Shown in pieces: positions 24,510-32,748 of a DNA stretch of 64,000 nucleotides. A model generated the notes under the pieces. That model searched no databases. It saw only the letters and a program-made list of their open reading frames with translations, and had not been told where the DNA came from. Made by a program: the position numbers and the translations under genes. Origin of the DNA: Kribbella flavida DSM 17836 (GTDB lineage: Bacteria; Actinomycetota; Actinomycetes; Propionibacteriales; Kribbellaceae); assembly GCF_000024345.1 (NCBI RefSeq), contig NC_013729.1, forward strand, positions 3,968,001 to 4,032,000, given 5' to 3'. Position 1 is the stretch's first letter. The number at the start of each line of letters is the position of its first letter.

Positions 24510-25370
24510 TCAGCCGACGGGCTGGCGGCGGGGTAGGGACCGGGGCTCGGGGTCCAGCTGGTCGATCCAGTCGAGGTCGCTGGACAGGACCGCGTCGTTC
24601 GGGCGGTCGGCGTACGGGTCGGGTGGAGGCGGAGCCGGCGGGAGCGCGCGCAGCTTGAGCGCGGTCATCGGAATCGCCAGCAGGACCGCGAGCACCATCC
24701 AGGGCCAGTAGTCGCGCAGCAGCGGCTCGAAGGCCTGGAAGAAGCCCTCGGTGCCCACGTCGGCCACCTCGTCCGCCGGCCGCCCCGCGGCGGATGCGAC
24801 CGCTCGGACAGCATCCACCACGGCGAAGGAGACCAGGAAGGCGGCTGACACCAGCGGCCAGTAATACGCCGACCGCCAGCCCCGTCGCCAGCAGCACAGG
24901 TACAGGATCGTCGCGAGTCCGACGGCGATCAGCAGTCCGTTGAGCTGCCAGAGCCAACGCCACTCCGCCAGCTCCGCGGCCGGGCGTACGGCGTACCAGG
25001 CGAACGGGAGAGTCAGGGCGACTGCGGCAACAACCGAGCTACGGGTGCCGAGGGCACCGAAGAAGGCGCCGACGGCACTTGCCACCAGCAACGTGATCAG
25101 CAGGTCGCGTTCAGCCGGTGAGTTCCCGCTCAGCCACCACGTGCCCGCGGCAACGACCAGCACCACCGGGCCGGCGATGCGCAGCCTGCCGAGCAGGAAC
25201 CCGGCCGCCACTCCCCCGGCGAACCCGCCCAGGACGAGCAGATCCAGCCGGGCGGCGGTCCCCGGGACGAAGGTGGTGGCCCCGGCCGGCAACCCGGCCA
25301 GGTAGCTCGCCGCGAAACCAGCCACGAACCAGCCGATCACCGCCGCCGGGACAGCCCACAGATAGCGCAT
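24510..25370 (-). CDS. Polytopic membrane protein of unknown function
   Basis: A 286-residue protein with seven or eight hydrophobic helices (LWAVPAAVIGWFVAGFAAS, LVLGGFAGGVAAGFLLG, VVLVVAAGTWWLSG, and others) and a 45-residue cytosolic Pro/Asp-rich tail. I do not recognise a family. A hydrophilic loop near residues 195-215 (AAGRPADEVADVGTEGFFQAFE) separates the last two helices. It is the last gene of the apparent fabG-fabI-Mur ligase operon, 34 bp after the ligase stop, so a role linked to the ligase product is possible but unproven. Confidence 0.8.
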   Translation of the reverse strand: MRYLWAVPAAVIGWFVAGFAASYLAGLPAGATTFVPGTAARLDLLVLGGFAGGVAAGFLLGRLRIAGPVVLVVAAGTWWLSGNSPAERDLLITLLVASAVGAFFGALGTRSSVVAAVALTLPFAWYAVRPAAELAEWRWLWQLNGLLIAVGLATILYLCCWRRGWRSAYYWPLVSAAFLVSFAVVDAVRAVASAAGRPADEVADVGTEGFFQAFEPLLRDYWPWMVLAVLLAIPMTALKLRALPPAPPPPDPYADRPNDAVLSSDLDWIDQLDPEPRSLPRRQPVG

Positions 25371-25404
25371 CGCACCCCGTTCCGTCCCCGGCCGGGGGTC
25401 GGGG

Positions 25405-27096
25405 TTAGTGCTGGGCCCGCTCCACCTTGCTCTTCAAGGTCTCCGGGGTATCGACCGTAGCCCCCTCGTCCTGCAACCAGGCGTCAAGACTCGCCCGATC
25501 CTGCAACGACATCACCGCGACCACGTCACCGGGACCGGCCTCGGCGACCAGTGCCTTGGCCGCGTCCAGCTCGGTCGGGTACGACGGGACGTCGTCGACG
25601 CCGACCGAACTCGTTCCCTCCCGGAACACCGCGTCCAGCTCGGCCGAGGGCCGGCCGCGCAGGTAGGTGTCCTTGTGGCCGATCACCACCCGGTCGGCGC
25701 CTCGGGCACCGATCGCGCCCATCGCGCTGACCATCTCGTCGGACCGGTCGCCCGGCGAACCCAGCGCCAGCAGCAACCGCCCGCCGGGCCGGCGGACGCC
25801 GTTCATGATCTCCAGCAGCGCCTCGAGCCCGGCCTCGTTGTGCGCCAGGTCGATCACCACGGTGAAGTCGCGCAGCGAGTACATGTTCATCCGGCCGGGG
25901 TTGTTCTCGTTCGGCGAGAACGAGGTCAGGCCCTCGATCACCGCCGCGCGCGGCAGCCCCAGGCCGAGCGCCGCCGAGGCCGCGGCCAGCGCGTTCTCGA
26001 CGTTGTAGTGGGACAGCCCGGACAGCGTCATCGGGATGTCGACCACCTTGACCAGCGGCTCGGCGTCGCTGGCGTTGTCCAGCACGGTGACGAACCCGTC
26101 CAGCACCGTGGTCGCCCGGCCGCCCTCGTCCAGCACCGTCCGGATCGACGGCGAGTCGGGGTCGCGGGAGAACACCCAGCTCTTGGCCGGTGAGCCCAGC
26201 CGCATCGCGAACGTCCGCGGGTCGTCGCCGTTCACCACGCACCAGCCCCGCGGCCGGGTGATCTTGGTGATCACCGCCTTCACCTCGGCCAGCTGGTCGA
26301 CGGTGTCGATGCCGCCCAGGCCGAGGTGGTCCGCGGAGACGTTGGTGACCACCGAGACGTCGTTGGTGGCTACCCCGATACCGCGCCGCAGGATGCCGCC
26401 GCGGGCGGTCTCGGTGACGGCCAGCTGGATGCCCGGCTGGGACAGCACCCGGCCGGCGCCGCTCGGGCCGGAGAAGTCGCCGTACTCGACCAGCTCGCCG
26501 TCGAAGTACACGCCGTCGGTGCTGGACCAGCCGACGTGCAGGCCGGCCGCGCGGCCGATGTGGGCGATCATCCGCGACGTCGTCGTCTTGCCGTTGGTGC
26601 CGGTCACCGCGACCACCGGGACCTTGGGCCGCAGGGTCGGCGGCGGGTCGCCGGCCGGCTCGGTGCGGACCCGCTCACCGACCGCCGCGACCAGCGCGGT
26701 CAGCTGCTCGGGGTCGGTGCCGAAGGCGTCGATCACGTCGACGATCGCCTGGCCCAGCGCCCGGGCGCGCTGCTCGTGCGCCCACGGGAACGCGATCACC
26801 AGCCGGTGCACGTCGGTCTCGGGCCGGACCCGGACACCGATCCGGCCGATGCCGGCCTCCCGGGCGATGCGCCGGACGACGTGCCCGGCGACCCGGATCG
26901 CGAACCGCTGCCGGAAGCCGGACCCGATCCGGCCCGGCCGGGTGGCGCCGAGGCCGAGCGCCGACGCGTACGCCTTCGCGGTCGGTGCCGGGGCGTCGAT
27001 CAGCGCGGTCAGGTCCAGCGTGAGCTTGACCGCCGCGCGGCTGAAGTAGAGGTTGGCGCCGTCGAGGACGCGAAGCTCCACCAGGGACGTGGCCAC
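25405..27096 (-). CDS. CphA-like Mur ligase lacking the ATP-grasp half
   Basis: A 563-residue ligase. Its C-terminal two-thirds match the Mur-like half of cyanophycin synthetase: P-loop VTGTNGKTTTSRMIAH near 164, then ETARGGILRRGIGVATNDVSVVTNVSADHLGLGG, with IDLAHNEAG later. The first 150 residues (LVELRVLDGANLYFSRAAVKLTLDLTALI) form a family-specific N-terminus, not an ATP-grasp. Mur-type enzymes couple ATP hydrolysis to amide bond formation. With no ATP-grasp module the protein can do at most one of the two CphA additions. The GTG at 27096 shares its base with the fabI stop (TAGTG), so the genes are translationally coupled. Substrate unknown. Confidence 0.88.
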   Translation of the reverse strand: MATSLVELRVLDGANLYFSRAAVKLTLDLTALIDAPAPTAKAYASALGLGATRPGRIGSGFRQRFAIRVAGHVVRRIAREAGIGRIGVRVRPETDVHRLVIAFPWAHEQRARALGQAIVDVIDAFGTDPEQLTALVAAVGERVRTEPAGDPPPTLRPKVPVVAVTGTNGKTTTSRMIAHIGRAAGLHVGWSSTDGVYFDGELVEYGDFSGPSGAGRVLSQPGIQLAVTETARGGILRRGIGVATNDVSVVTNVSADHLGLGGIDTVDQLAEVKAVITKITRPRGWCVVNGDDPRTFAMRLGSPAKSWVFSRDPDSPSIRTVLDEGGRATTVLDGFVTVLDNASDAEPLVKVVDIPMTLSGLSHYNVENALAAASAALGLGLPRAAVIEGLTSFSPNENNPGRMNMYSLRDFTVVIDLAHNEAGLEALLEIMNGVRRPGGRLLLALGSPGDRSDEMVSAMGAIGARGADRVVIGHKDTYLRGRPSAELDAVFREGTSSVGVDDVPSYPTELDAAKALVAEAGPGDVVAVMSLQDRASLDAWLQDEGATVDTPETLKSKVERAQH

Positions 27097-27866
27097 TAGG
27101 CACCCATCGCGTGGTAGCCGCCGTCGACGTGCACGATCTCGCCGGTGGTGGCCGGGAAGAAGTCGCTGAGCAGCCCGACGATCGTCCTGCCGGTCGGCGC
27201 CAGGTCGGACGGGTCCCAGCCCAGCGGGGCCCGGTCCAGCCACGGCTCCTCGAACTTCTCGAACCCCGGGATCGCCTTGGCGGCCAGCGTCTTCAGCGGC
27301 CCGGCCGAGACCAGGTTGCAGCGGATCCCCTGCGGGCCGAGGTCACGCGCCAGGTAGCGCGAGGTGGACTCCAGCGCGGCCTTGGCCACCCCCATCCAGT
27401 CGTAGCCCGGCCACGCCACGGTGGCGTCGAAGGTGAGCCCGACGATGCTGCCGCCGCGGCTCATCAGCGGCGCGCAGGTCACCGCCAGCGCCTTGAGGCT
27501 GTACGCCGAGACGTGCACCGCGCGGGACACGTCGTCCCACGGGCCGTCCAGGAACTTGCCGCCGAGAATCGTCTCCGGGTTCCCGTACGCGATGGAGTGC
27601 ACGACGCCGTCCAGGCCGTCCACGTGCTCGCGGATCCGGTCCGGCAGAGCGGCCAGGTGCTCGGCGTCGGTCACGTCGAGCTCGAGCACCGGCGGTTCCT
27701 GCGGCAGGCGTTTCGCGATCCGCCGGGTGATGCTCAGCGCGCGGCCGAAGTTCGAGATCAGCACGGTCGCGCCCTGTTCCTGCGCGACCTTGGCGGTGGC
27801 GAAACCGATCGAGGAGTCGAGCGTGACTCCGGCGACGAGGATCCGCTTGCCGTCGAGGATGCCCAC
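27096..27866 (-). CDS. fabI: Enoyl-ACP reductase (InhA type)
   Basis: A 256-residue NADH-dependent reductase for the last step of fatty-acid elongation. It begins MGILDGKRILVAGVTLDSSIGFATAKVAQEQGA (nucleotide fold). The active site TVAWPGYDWMGVAKAALES carries the catalytic Tyr and Lys with InhA-like spacing, followed by the substrate loop SAGPLKTLAAKAIPGF. GTG at 27866 follows AAAGGGACGCCG. It lies 41 bp after fabG, the mabA-inhA arrangement of actinobacteria, and overlaps the Mur-like ligase by one base. Confidence 0.95.
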   Translation of the reverse strand: MGILDGKRILVAGVTLDSSIGFATAKVAQEQGATVLISNFGRALSITRRIAKRLPQEPPVLELDVTDAEHLAALPDRIREHVDGLDGVVHSIAYGNPETILGGKFLDGPWDDVSRAVHVSAYSLKALAVTCAPLMSRGGSIVGLTFDATVAWPGYDWMGVAKAALESTSRYLARDLGPQGIRCNLVSAGPLKTLAAKAIPGFEKFEEPWLDRAPLGWDPSDLAPTGRTIVGLLSDFFPATTGEIVHVDGGYHAMGA

Positions 27867-27907
27867 CGGCGTCCCTTTCTGGATGACTGGTCGGGGGTGA
27901 GAAGTGG

Positions 27908-28612
27908 TCAGTGGCCCATGCCGATGCCGCCGTCGACCGGGATCACCGCACCGGTGATGTAGCCGGCCTCCTCGGAGGCGATCCAGCGCACCGCGTGGGC
28001 GATCTCGTCGGTCGAGCCGAACCGGCCGAGCGGGATCTGGCCCAGGTACTGCTTCTGGGTCTCCTCCGGCAGCACCGCGGTCATGTCGGTCTCGACGAAG
28101 CCCGGCGCGACGACGTTCGCGGTGATGCCGCGGCTGCCCAGCTCGCGCGCCATCGACCGGGCCATGCCGATCAGGCCGGACTTGCTGGCCGCGTAGTTCA
28201 CCTGGCCGGGCGAGCCGAGCAGGCCGACCACCGAGGAGATGAACACGATCCGGCCCTTGCGCAGCCGCAGCATGCCCTTGGCGGCCCGCTTGGCGACCCG
28301 GAAGGAGCCGGTCAGGTTGGTGTCGATGACCGCGTCCCAGTCCTCGTCGGACATCCGCAGCAGCAGCGTGTCGCGGGTGATGCCGGCGTTGGCGACCAGC
28401 ACCTCGACCGGGCCGTGCTCGGCCTGGATCGTCTCGAACGCGGCCTCCACCTGCTCGGCGTCGGTGACGTCGCACTTCACGCCCAGGAAGCCCTCCGGCG
28501 GCTCCCCGCTGCGGTAGGTGACGGCGACCTGGTCGCCGGCCGCCTTGAAGGCGCTCGCGATCGAGTAGCCGATCCCTCGGTTGCCGCCGGTGACGAGTAC
28601 CGATCTAGCCAC
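27908..28612 (-). CDS. fabG: 3-oxoacyl-ACP reductase (MabA/FabG1 type)
   Basis: A 234-residue SDR that reduces beta-ketoacyl-ACP with NADPH. It has the nucleotide loop RSVLVTGGNRGIGYSIA, the NAGITRDTLLLRMSDEDWD stretch, catalytic Ser in VFISSVVGLLGSPGQVNYAASKSGL with Tyr and Lys in YAASK, and the C-terminal GAVIPVDGGIGMGH. I chose GTG at 28612, which stands 8 nt after GAGGAG; the in-frame GTG at 28618 is too close to it. First gene of a probable four-gene operon. Confidence 0.95.
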   Translation of the reverse strand: MARSVLVTGGNRGIGYSIASAFKAAGDQVAVTYRSGEPPEGFLGVKCDVTDAEQVEAAFETIQAEHGPVEVLVANAGITRDTLLLRMSDEDWDAVIDTNLTGSFRVAKRAAKGMLRLRKGRIVFISSVVGLLGSPGQVNYAASKSGLIGMARSMARELGSRGITANVVAPGFVETDMTAVLPEETQKQYLGQIPLGRFGSTDEIAHAVRWIASEEAGYITGAVIPVDGGIGMGH

Positions 28613-28690
28613 GAACACATCTCCTCACTAGGTGAACCGCACGCTGCGGCACGAACGCTATCGCCCGGTCCGGGACCGGCGGCGTACGGG

Positions 28691-28903
28691 TCAGGAGTCC
28701 TCGAGCCGGAAACCGACCTTGAGGCCGACCTGGTAGTGGTCGATGCGGTTGTCGACGATGTGGCCGCGGATCTGGGTCACCTCGAACCAGTCGAGGTGGC
28801 GCAGCGTCTCCCCGGCCCGGCCGATCGCGTTCTGGATCGCCTGGTCGACGCCGTCCTTGGACGTGCCGACGATCTCGGTCACCCGGTAGGTCCGATCTGT
28901 CAT
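28691..28903 (-). CDS. Dodecin (flavin-binding)
   Basis: A 70-residue protein that assembles as a dodecamer storing or buffering flavin and sometimes CoA. The full family pattern is visible: YRVTEIVGTSKDGVDQAIQNAI, then LDWFEVTQIRGHI with the flavin-stacking Trp, VDNRIDHYQVGLKVGFRLED. The ATG at 28903 follows GGGAGAA. Separate from the fab operon by 79 bp. Confidence 0.95.
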   Translation of the reverse strand: MTDRTYRVTEIVGTSKDGVDQAIQNAIGRAGETLRHLDWFEVTQIRGHIVDNRIDHYQVGLKVGFRLEDS

Positions 28904-28970
28904 CGCGTTCTCCCTCGCTGCCGGCCGCGTTGGAACTGCGGCGTACCGTGGTCTGTGGTGAGGAGAATAG

Positions 28971-29330
28971 ATGCCCCGACGACGTGAACCGGCCGACGCG
29001 ACGGTGATCTCGGTGACGAGTGCCCAACCCGGCCGCTCGGTGGACCTGGAGAGCCGGATCGCCCGCTATGCCTGGATGATGTCGCTGCGCATCGTCTGCT
29101 TCGTGCTGGCGGTGCTGACGCCGTCGCCGTGGCGGTGGATGTTCCTCGTCGGCGCGGTCTTCCTGCCGTCGGTGGCGGTGGTGCTGGCCAACGCGCACCA
29201 GGGCCGCAAACTGGCCGGCGCCGAGGCCTACGAGCCGCCGCCGCGGCCCGAGCTGGACCCCCGGCCGGGCATCGTCGTATCGGGTGATTACCAGCCCGGT
29301 CAGGGACAACGCGGCGACACCGAAAAGTGA
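28971..29330 (+). CDS. DUF3099 membrane protein
   Basis: A 119-residue actinobacterial protein with a hydrophilic N-terminus (residues 1-35). Two membrane helices follow (MMSLRIVCFVLAVLTP and WRWMFLVGAVFLPSVAVVLANA), then a Pro-rich cytosolic tail. Function unknown. The ATG at 28971 is preceded by GAGGAG at 5-nt spacing. It is followed by a structured, comparatively AT-rich intergenic region. Confidence 0.88.
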   Translation: MPRRREPADATVISVTSAQPGRSVDLESRIARYAWMMSLRIVCFVLAVLTPSPWRWMFLVGAVFLPSVAVVLANAHQGRKLAGAEAYEPPPRPELDPRPGIVVSGDYQPGQGQRGDTEK

Positions 29331-29345
29331 TCCGCGTCGGGACTG

Positions 29346-29374
29346 GATTCTCACGAGTGATTCGTGTCAGAATC
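29346..29374 (+). terminator. Hairpin after the DUF3099 gene
   Basis: GATTCT-CACGA (29346-29356) pairs with TCGTG-(TC)-AGAATC (29362-29374) around GTGAT, beginning 16 bp after the stop. The stem is less GC-rich than others in the window. Confidence 0.5.
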
Positions 29375-29422
29375 TCCCGCGTGCTCTGAAGTTCACTGTT
29401 GGAATTCAGGGACTTGATGCGG

Positions 29423-29454
29423 CGTCGGACGGCTCCCCCCGTGGCTGTCCGACG
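29423..29454 (+). terminator. Second hairpin with T-rich tail
   Basis: CGTCGGACGGC (29423-29433) pairs with GCTGTCCGACG (29444-29454) with one G-T wobble, followed by TCGCTTCATTTT. It is a plausible intrinsic terminator. The gap 29331-29543 holds no gene that I can support. Confidence 0.6.
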
Positions 29455-29543
29455 TCGCTTCATTTTGCCCACGCTTTTGATTATTGAGTGGTCAGGAACA
29501 ATTGCCGGGTGACCACCACGACCGGTTCCAGGAGATCTCGGCG

Positions 29544-29774
29544 ATGAGCGAACAAGTACTGGCGTCCGTCTGCTCTGCCAAGGGATGCGGCGCTTCGGCC
29601 CGCTGGGCCCTGCTGTGGAACAACCCCAAGATCCACACCCCCGACCGGCGCAAGACATGGCTGGCGTGCGATCAGCACAAGCAGTCGTTGAGCGACTTCC
29701 TCGGGGCCCGGTCATTCCTGCGAGAGGTCGAGCCTTTCACCGGTGAGAACAACAGCGACGAACATCACGGGTGA
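29544..29774 (+). CDS. Small cysteine/histidine protein, conserved in actinobacteria
   Basis: A 76-residue protein: MSEQVLASVCSAKGCGASARWALLWNNPKIH and then RKTWLACDQHKQSLSDFLGARSFLREVEPF. The pattern CSAKGC plus CDQH suggests a small zinc site. Homologues are common single-copy actinobacterial genes of unknown function, sometimes mislabelled as acetone carboxylase. The ATG at 29544 follows CAGGAG at 9 nt; an upstream in-frame ATG at 29484 is not supported. It converges with moaA. Confidence 0.82.
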   Translation: MSEQVLASVCSAKGCGASARWALLWNNPKIHTPDRRKTWLACDQHKQSLSDFLGARSFLREVEPFTGENNSDEHHG

Positions 29775-29825
29775 AAAAGTAAATTTCCGGTTCAGATTTC
29801 GCCGACCCGGATTGGCAGCCGCGCC

Positions 29826-30836
29826 CTAGCCGCCGATCGCGGACATCGGCCGGACCGGCTGCAGGAACGACGGATCCGCGATCCCGTGACCGGGCAGTTT
29901 GCCGCGCATTGCCGTTCGCCACGCCGCGGCCAGTTCGTCGTCGTCGGCGCCGGCCCGCAACGCGGTCCGCAGGTCCGACTCCTTGCGGGCGAACAAGCAG
30001 TCGCGGACCTGCCCGTCGGCGGTCAGCCGGACCCGGTCGCAGTCGCCGCAGAACGGGCGGGTGACGCTGGCGATGATGCCCACGGTCGCCGGTCCGCCGT
30101 TGACCGTGAACGACTCGGCCGGCGCGCTGCCCCGGGTCGCCGCGTCGGTCGGCGTCAGCGTGAACTGCTCGCTCAGCCGGGCGAGGATCTCGTCGGCGGT
30201 GATCATCGTCGACCGGTCCCAGCCGTGCTGGGCGTCCAGTGGCATCTGCTCGATGAACCGCAGCTCGTAGTCGTGGTCCAGGCAGTACTGCAGCAGCTCG
30301 GGGGCGTGCTCGTCGTTCACCCCCCGCATCAGCACCGCGTTGACCTTCACCGGCGCCATGCCGGCCGCGTGCGCCGCCGCCAGCCCGGCCAGTACGTCGT
30401 TCAGCCGGTCCCGGCGGGTCAGCTGCTGGAACGTGTCCTGCCGGATGGTGTCGAGACTGACGTTGACCCGGTCCAGGCCGGCCGCGCGCAGCGCCTCGGC
30501 CTGCCGGGCCAGACCGATGCCGTTGGTGGTCAGAGACACCTGAGGCCGCGGCTGGAGGCTGGTGGTCCGCTCGACGATGCCAACCAGACCGCGCCGCAGC
30601 AGTGGCTCACCGCCGGTGAAGCGGATCTCGTCGACGCCGAGCCGGGTGACCGCCACCGAGACCAGCCGGACGATTTCGTCGTCGGTCAGCAGCTCGGGTT
30701 TGGCGAGCCAGTCGAGGCCCTCCTCGGGCATGCAGTAGGTGCAGCGCAGGTTGCAGCGGTCCGTCAGGGAGACCCTGAGGTCCGTCGCGACCCGGCCGTA
30801 GTTGTCGGCCAGACCTGACTGCGGGGTTGTCGTCAC
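29826..30836 (-). CDS. moaA: GTP 3',8-cyclase, molybdenum cofactor synthesis
   Basis: A 336-residue radical-SAM enzyme that with MoaC converts GTP to cyclic pyranopterin. The radical-SAM cluster is DRCNLRCTYCMPEEG (CxxxCxxC). The second 4Fe-4S cluster is in RPFCGDCDRVRLTADGQVRDC. The essential C-terminal GG ends MSAIGG. FTGGEPLLRRG and VNVSLDTIRQDTFQQLTRRD are present. Start chosen as GTG at 30836, 6 nt after TACGCT (leaderless), giving VTTTPQSGLADNYGRVATDLRVSLTDRCN. An ATG at 30887 would add 17 Pro/Ala residues. No other moa gene is nearby. Confidence 0.94.
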   Translation of the reverse strand: MTTTPQSGLADNYGRVATDLRVSLTDRCNLRCTYCMPEEGLDWLAKPELLTDDEIVRLVSVAVTRLGVDEIRFTGGEPLLRRGLVGIVERTTSLQPRPQVSLTTNGIGLARQAEALRAAGLDRVNVSLDTIRQDTFQQLTRRDRLNDVLAGLAAAHAAGMAPVKVNAVLMRGVNDEHAPELLQYCLDHDYELRFIEQMPLDAQHGWDRSTMITADEILARLSEQFTLTPTDAATRGSAPAESFTVNGGPATVGIIASVTRPFCGDCDRVRLTADGQVRDCLFARKESDLRTALRAGADDDELAAAWRTAMRGKLPGHGIADPSFLQPVRPMSAIGG

Positions 30837-30842
30837 GCCTCC

Positions 30843-30848
30843 AGCGTA
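30843..30848 (-). promoter_or_regulatory. -10 box TACGCT deciding the moaA start
   Basis: TACGCT, 6 nt, then the GTG at 30836 on the minus strand. GGAGG inside the spacer is too close to act as a ribosome site, so leaderless initiation is preferred. Confidence 0.5.
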
Positions 30849-30891
30849 CGGTGCGGCGGGTGGCGGCGCTGGTGTGTTCCAGGTCATGGCC

Positions 30892-30897
30892 TAAGTT
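30892..30897 (+). promoter_or_regulatory. -10 box TAAGTT of leaderless SURF1
   Basis: TAAGTT is followed by 6 nt and the GTG at 30904. Confidence 0.5.
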
Positions 30898-30903
30898 CGA
30901 GGG

Positions 30904-31746
30904 GTGCGTCGTTTGATGAATCCCCGCTGGATCGGCACCGCGCTGGTGATCCTGGTTCTCTCCGGCGCCTGCGTTCAGCTCGGCCGCTGGCAGTTCCACC
31001 GCCTCGACGAGCGCAAGGACCGCAACGACGTCACCCGGACGAACCTGGCCGCCGCCCCGGCGCCGCTGACCGAGATCGTCGGGCCCGATCACGTGGTCGG
31101 CCGGCAGCACGACTGGCGGACGGCGGTCGTGTCCGGACGCTACGACGCCGCCAAGCAGGTCGTCGTCCGGTACCGCAACGTCAGGGACCGGCCCGGTTTC
31201 GAGATCGTGACGCCGCTGGTGCTGCCCGACGGGACCGCCCTCCTGGTCAACCGCGGCTTCCTGGCCCGCCAGGGTTCCGAGCTCGCGCCGGCCACCATCC
31301 CGCCGGTGCCGGCCGGGGAGGTCACCGTCACCGGCCGGCTGCGGCGCAGCGAGCAGGGCGGAAGCACCAGCGGCGGGACTCCGGTCGACGGCACCGCACG
31401 CCTCATCAGCGGGCCCGGGTACGCCGCCGCACTCGGCCTGAAGCTCTACGACGGCTACCTCGCAGTCGAGCAGCAGCAGCCGGCCGCGGATCCTGCCTTC
31501 GCCACGTTGCCCGGCCCGGAGGTCGACGACGGGCCGCACTTCTTCTACGGGCTGCAGTGGTTCTTCTTCGCCCTGCTCGCGATCGGCGGCCTGGTCTACT
31601 TCTCGCGCCAGGACGTCCAGCGCGACGACGCCCCGGCCGACGCCACACCGAATGGCTCGCCGGACCGTACGCCGGACTCCGAACCGGTGCCGGCCGGGAC
31701 CACGGCCGATCGCGAGCAGGACAACGGCGTACCGCCTGCGCCCTGA
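30904..31746 (+). CDS. SURF1-family cytochrome oxidase assembly protein
   Basis: A 280-residue protein of the SURF1/Shy1 family, which assists haem a insertion into cytochrome c oxidase. An N-terminal helix (IGTALVILVLSGACVQLGRWQFHRLDERKDRN) and a C-terminal helix (LQWFFFALLAIGGLVYF) flank the periplasmic-side domain (VVSGRYDAAKQVVVRYRN, LVNRGFLARQG, GRLRRSEQG). A polar tail of about 50 residues follows. Family motifs GRWQ and NRGF are intact. GTG at 30904 appears leaderless. Confidence 0.93.
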   Translation: MRRLMNPRWIGTALVILVLSGACVQLGRWQFHRLDERKDRNDVTRTNLAAAPAPLTEIVGPDHVVGRQHDWRTAVVSGRYDAAKQVVVRYRNVRDRPGFEIVTPLVLPDGTALLVNRGFLARQGSELAPATIPPVPAGEVTVTGRLRRSEQGGSTSGGTPVDGTARLISGPGYAAALGLKLYDGYLAVEQQQPAADPAFATLPGPEVDDGPHFFYGLQWFFFALLAIGGLVYFSRQDVQRDDAPADATPNGSPDRTPDSEPVPAGTTADREQDNGVPPAP

Positions 31747-31820
31747 GGTTGCCGATCGCAACCGAGTGTCAACGGGTCGTCGGCGTGTCGGGCGCTGCGG
31801 CGCCCCGGACGGACTGATCG

Positions 31821-31849
31821 GTCTCGAAACCCCCGTAACCGGGCGAGAC
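31821..31849 (+). terminator. Weak hairpin after SURF1
   Basis: GTCTCG (31821-31826) and CGAGAC (31844-31849) enclose a short CCCG-TAAC-CGGG stem with a 5-nt bulge. Position fits a SURF1 terminator; stability is modest. Confidence 0.35.
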
Positions 31850-31923
31850 GGTGGTCCACGAGCTGAGACACGGGGCACCTGCGGCCAGGTGGCCGCCAGC
31901 AGGACCGGGCGGAGTACGGCAGG

Positions 31924-32688
31924 ATGGACGCCGTGGACCTCGGACTTCGCGATCGCACCTACATCGTCACCGGCGCCAGCGGTGGGCTCGGACTGGCCAC
32001 CGCGCGGGTTCTCGCCGCCGAAGGCGCCCGGCTGGTGATCTCCAGCCGCAACGAGCAGGCGATCACGCGGGCCGCCGACGAACTGGGCGACCAGGTCGTC
32101 GGCATCCCGGTCGACAACGCCGACCCGGAGAGCGCCGAGCGGCTGGCCGCCACGGCCATCGCCAAGTGGGGCGTGCTGCACGGCGCGCTGATCAGCGTCG
32201 GCGGACCGCCGGCGGGCACCGCGCTGGACACCGAAGAGGACGACTGGCGGGCCGCGTTCGACAGCGTCTTTCTCGGCGGTCTGCGGATCGCCCGCTCGGT
32301 CGCCCGGGCCGGCGCCGACGGCACCTCGATCGCGTTCGTGCTGTCCTCGTCGGTGCGCTCGCCGATTCCCGGGCTGGCGATCTCCAACGGCCTGCGGCCC
32401 GGCCTGGCGATGGTCGCCAAGACCCTCGCCGACGAGCTCGGCCCGAACGGCGTGCGCGTCAACGGCCTGCTGCCGGGCAAGATCGCCACCGACCGGGTCC
32501 GCGAGCTGGACTCCAAGGGGGGCGACCCGGAGGTCGCCCGCCGGTCGGCGGAGAAGACGATCCCGCTGCGCCGCTACGGCAATCCCGAGGAGTTCGGCCG
32601 GGTGGCGGCGTTCGTGCTGTCGCCGGCCGCGTCGTACCTGACCGGTGTGATGATTCCGGTCGACGGCGGGGCGCTGCGCACAATCTGA
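31924..32688 (+). CDS. SDR-family protein lacking the catalytic tyrosine
   Basis: A 254-residue short-chain dehydrogenase fold. The nucleotide loop is TYIVTGASGGLGLATARVLAAEG, and the C-terminal GVMIPVDGGALRTI is typical. The usual YxxxK is replaced: after FVLSSSVRSPIPG comes LAISNGLRPGLAMVAKTLADEL, where the lysine is kept but the position four before it is Ala. This matches a recognised SDR subgroup with an SNxxRPGL segment, so it is not a sequencing error. A different catalytic residue, or a non-redox role, is inferred. The ATG at 31924 has only AGG upstream. Confidence 0.87.
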   Translation: MDAVDLGLRDRTYIVTGASGGLGLATARVLAAEGARLVISSRNEQAITRAADELGDQVVGIPVDNADPESAERLAATAIAKWGVLHGALISVGGPPAGTALDTEEDDWRAAFDSVFLGGLRIARSVARAGADGTSIAFVLSSSVRSPIPGLAISNGLRPGLAMVAKTLADELGPNGVRVNGLLPGKIATDRVRELDSKGGDPEVARRSAEKTIPLRRYGNPEEFGRVAAFVLSPAASYLTGVMIPVDGGALRTI

Positions 32689-32748
32689 GCTGGTTGCGCG
32701 GGGCTTTCGCGGGTACCTCCGTGGTCGGGGCGGGCGGAGGGAGCGACA

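Noticed and set aside
29484..29543. Upstream ATG extension of the small Cys protein
   Set aside because: No ribosome site at 29484, while CAGGAG stands correctly before 29544 and the shorter form begins with the conserved segment.
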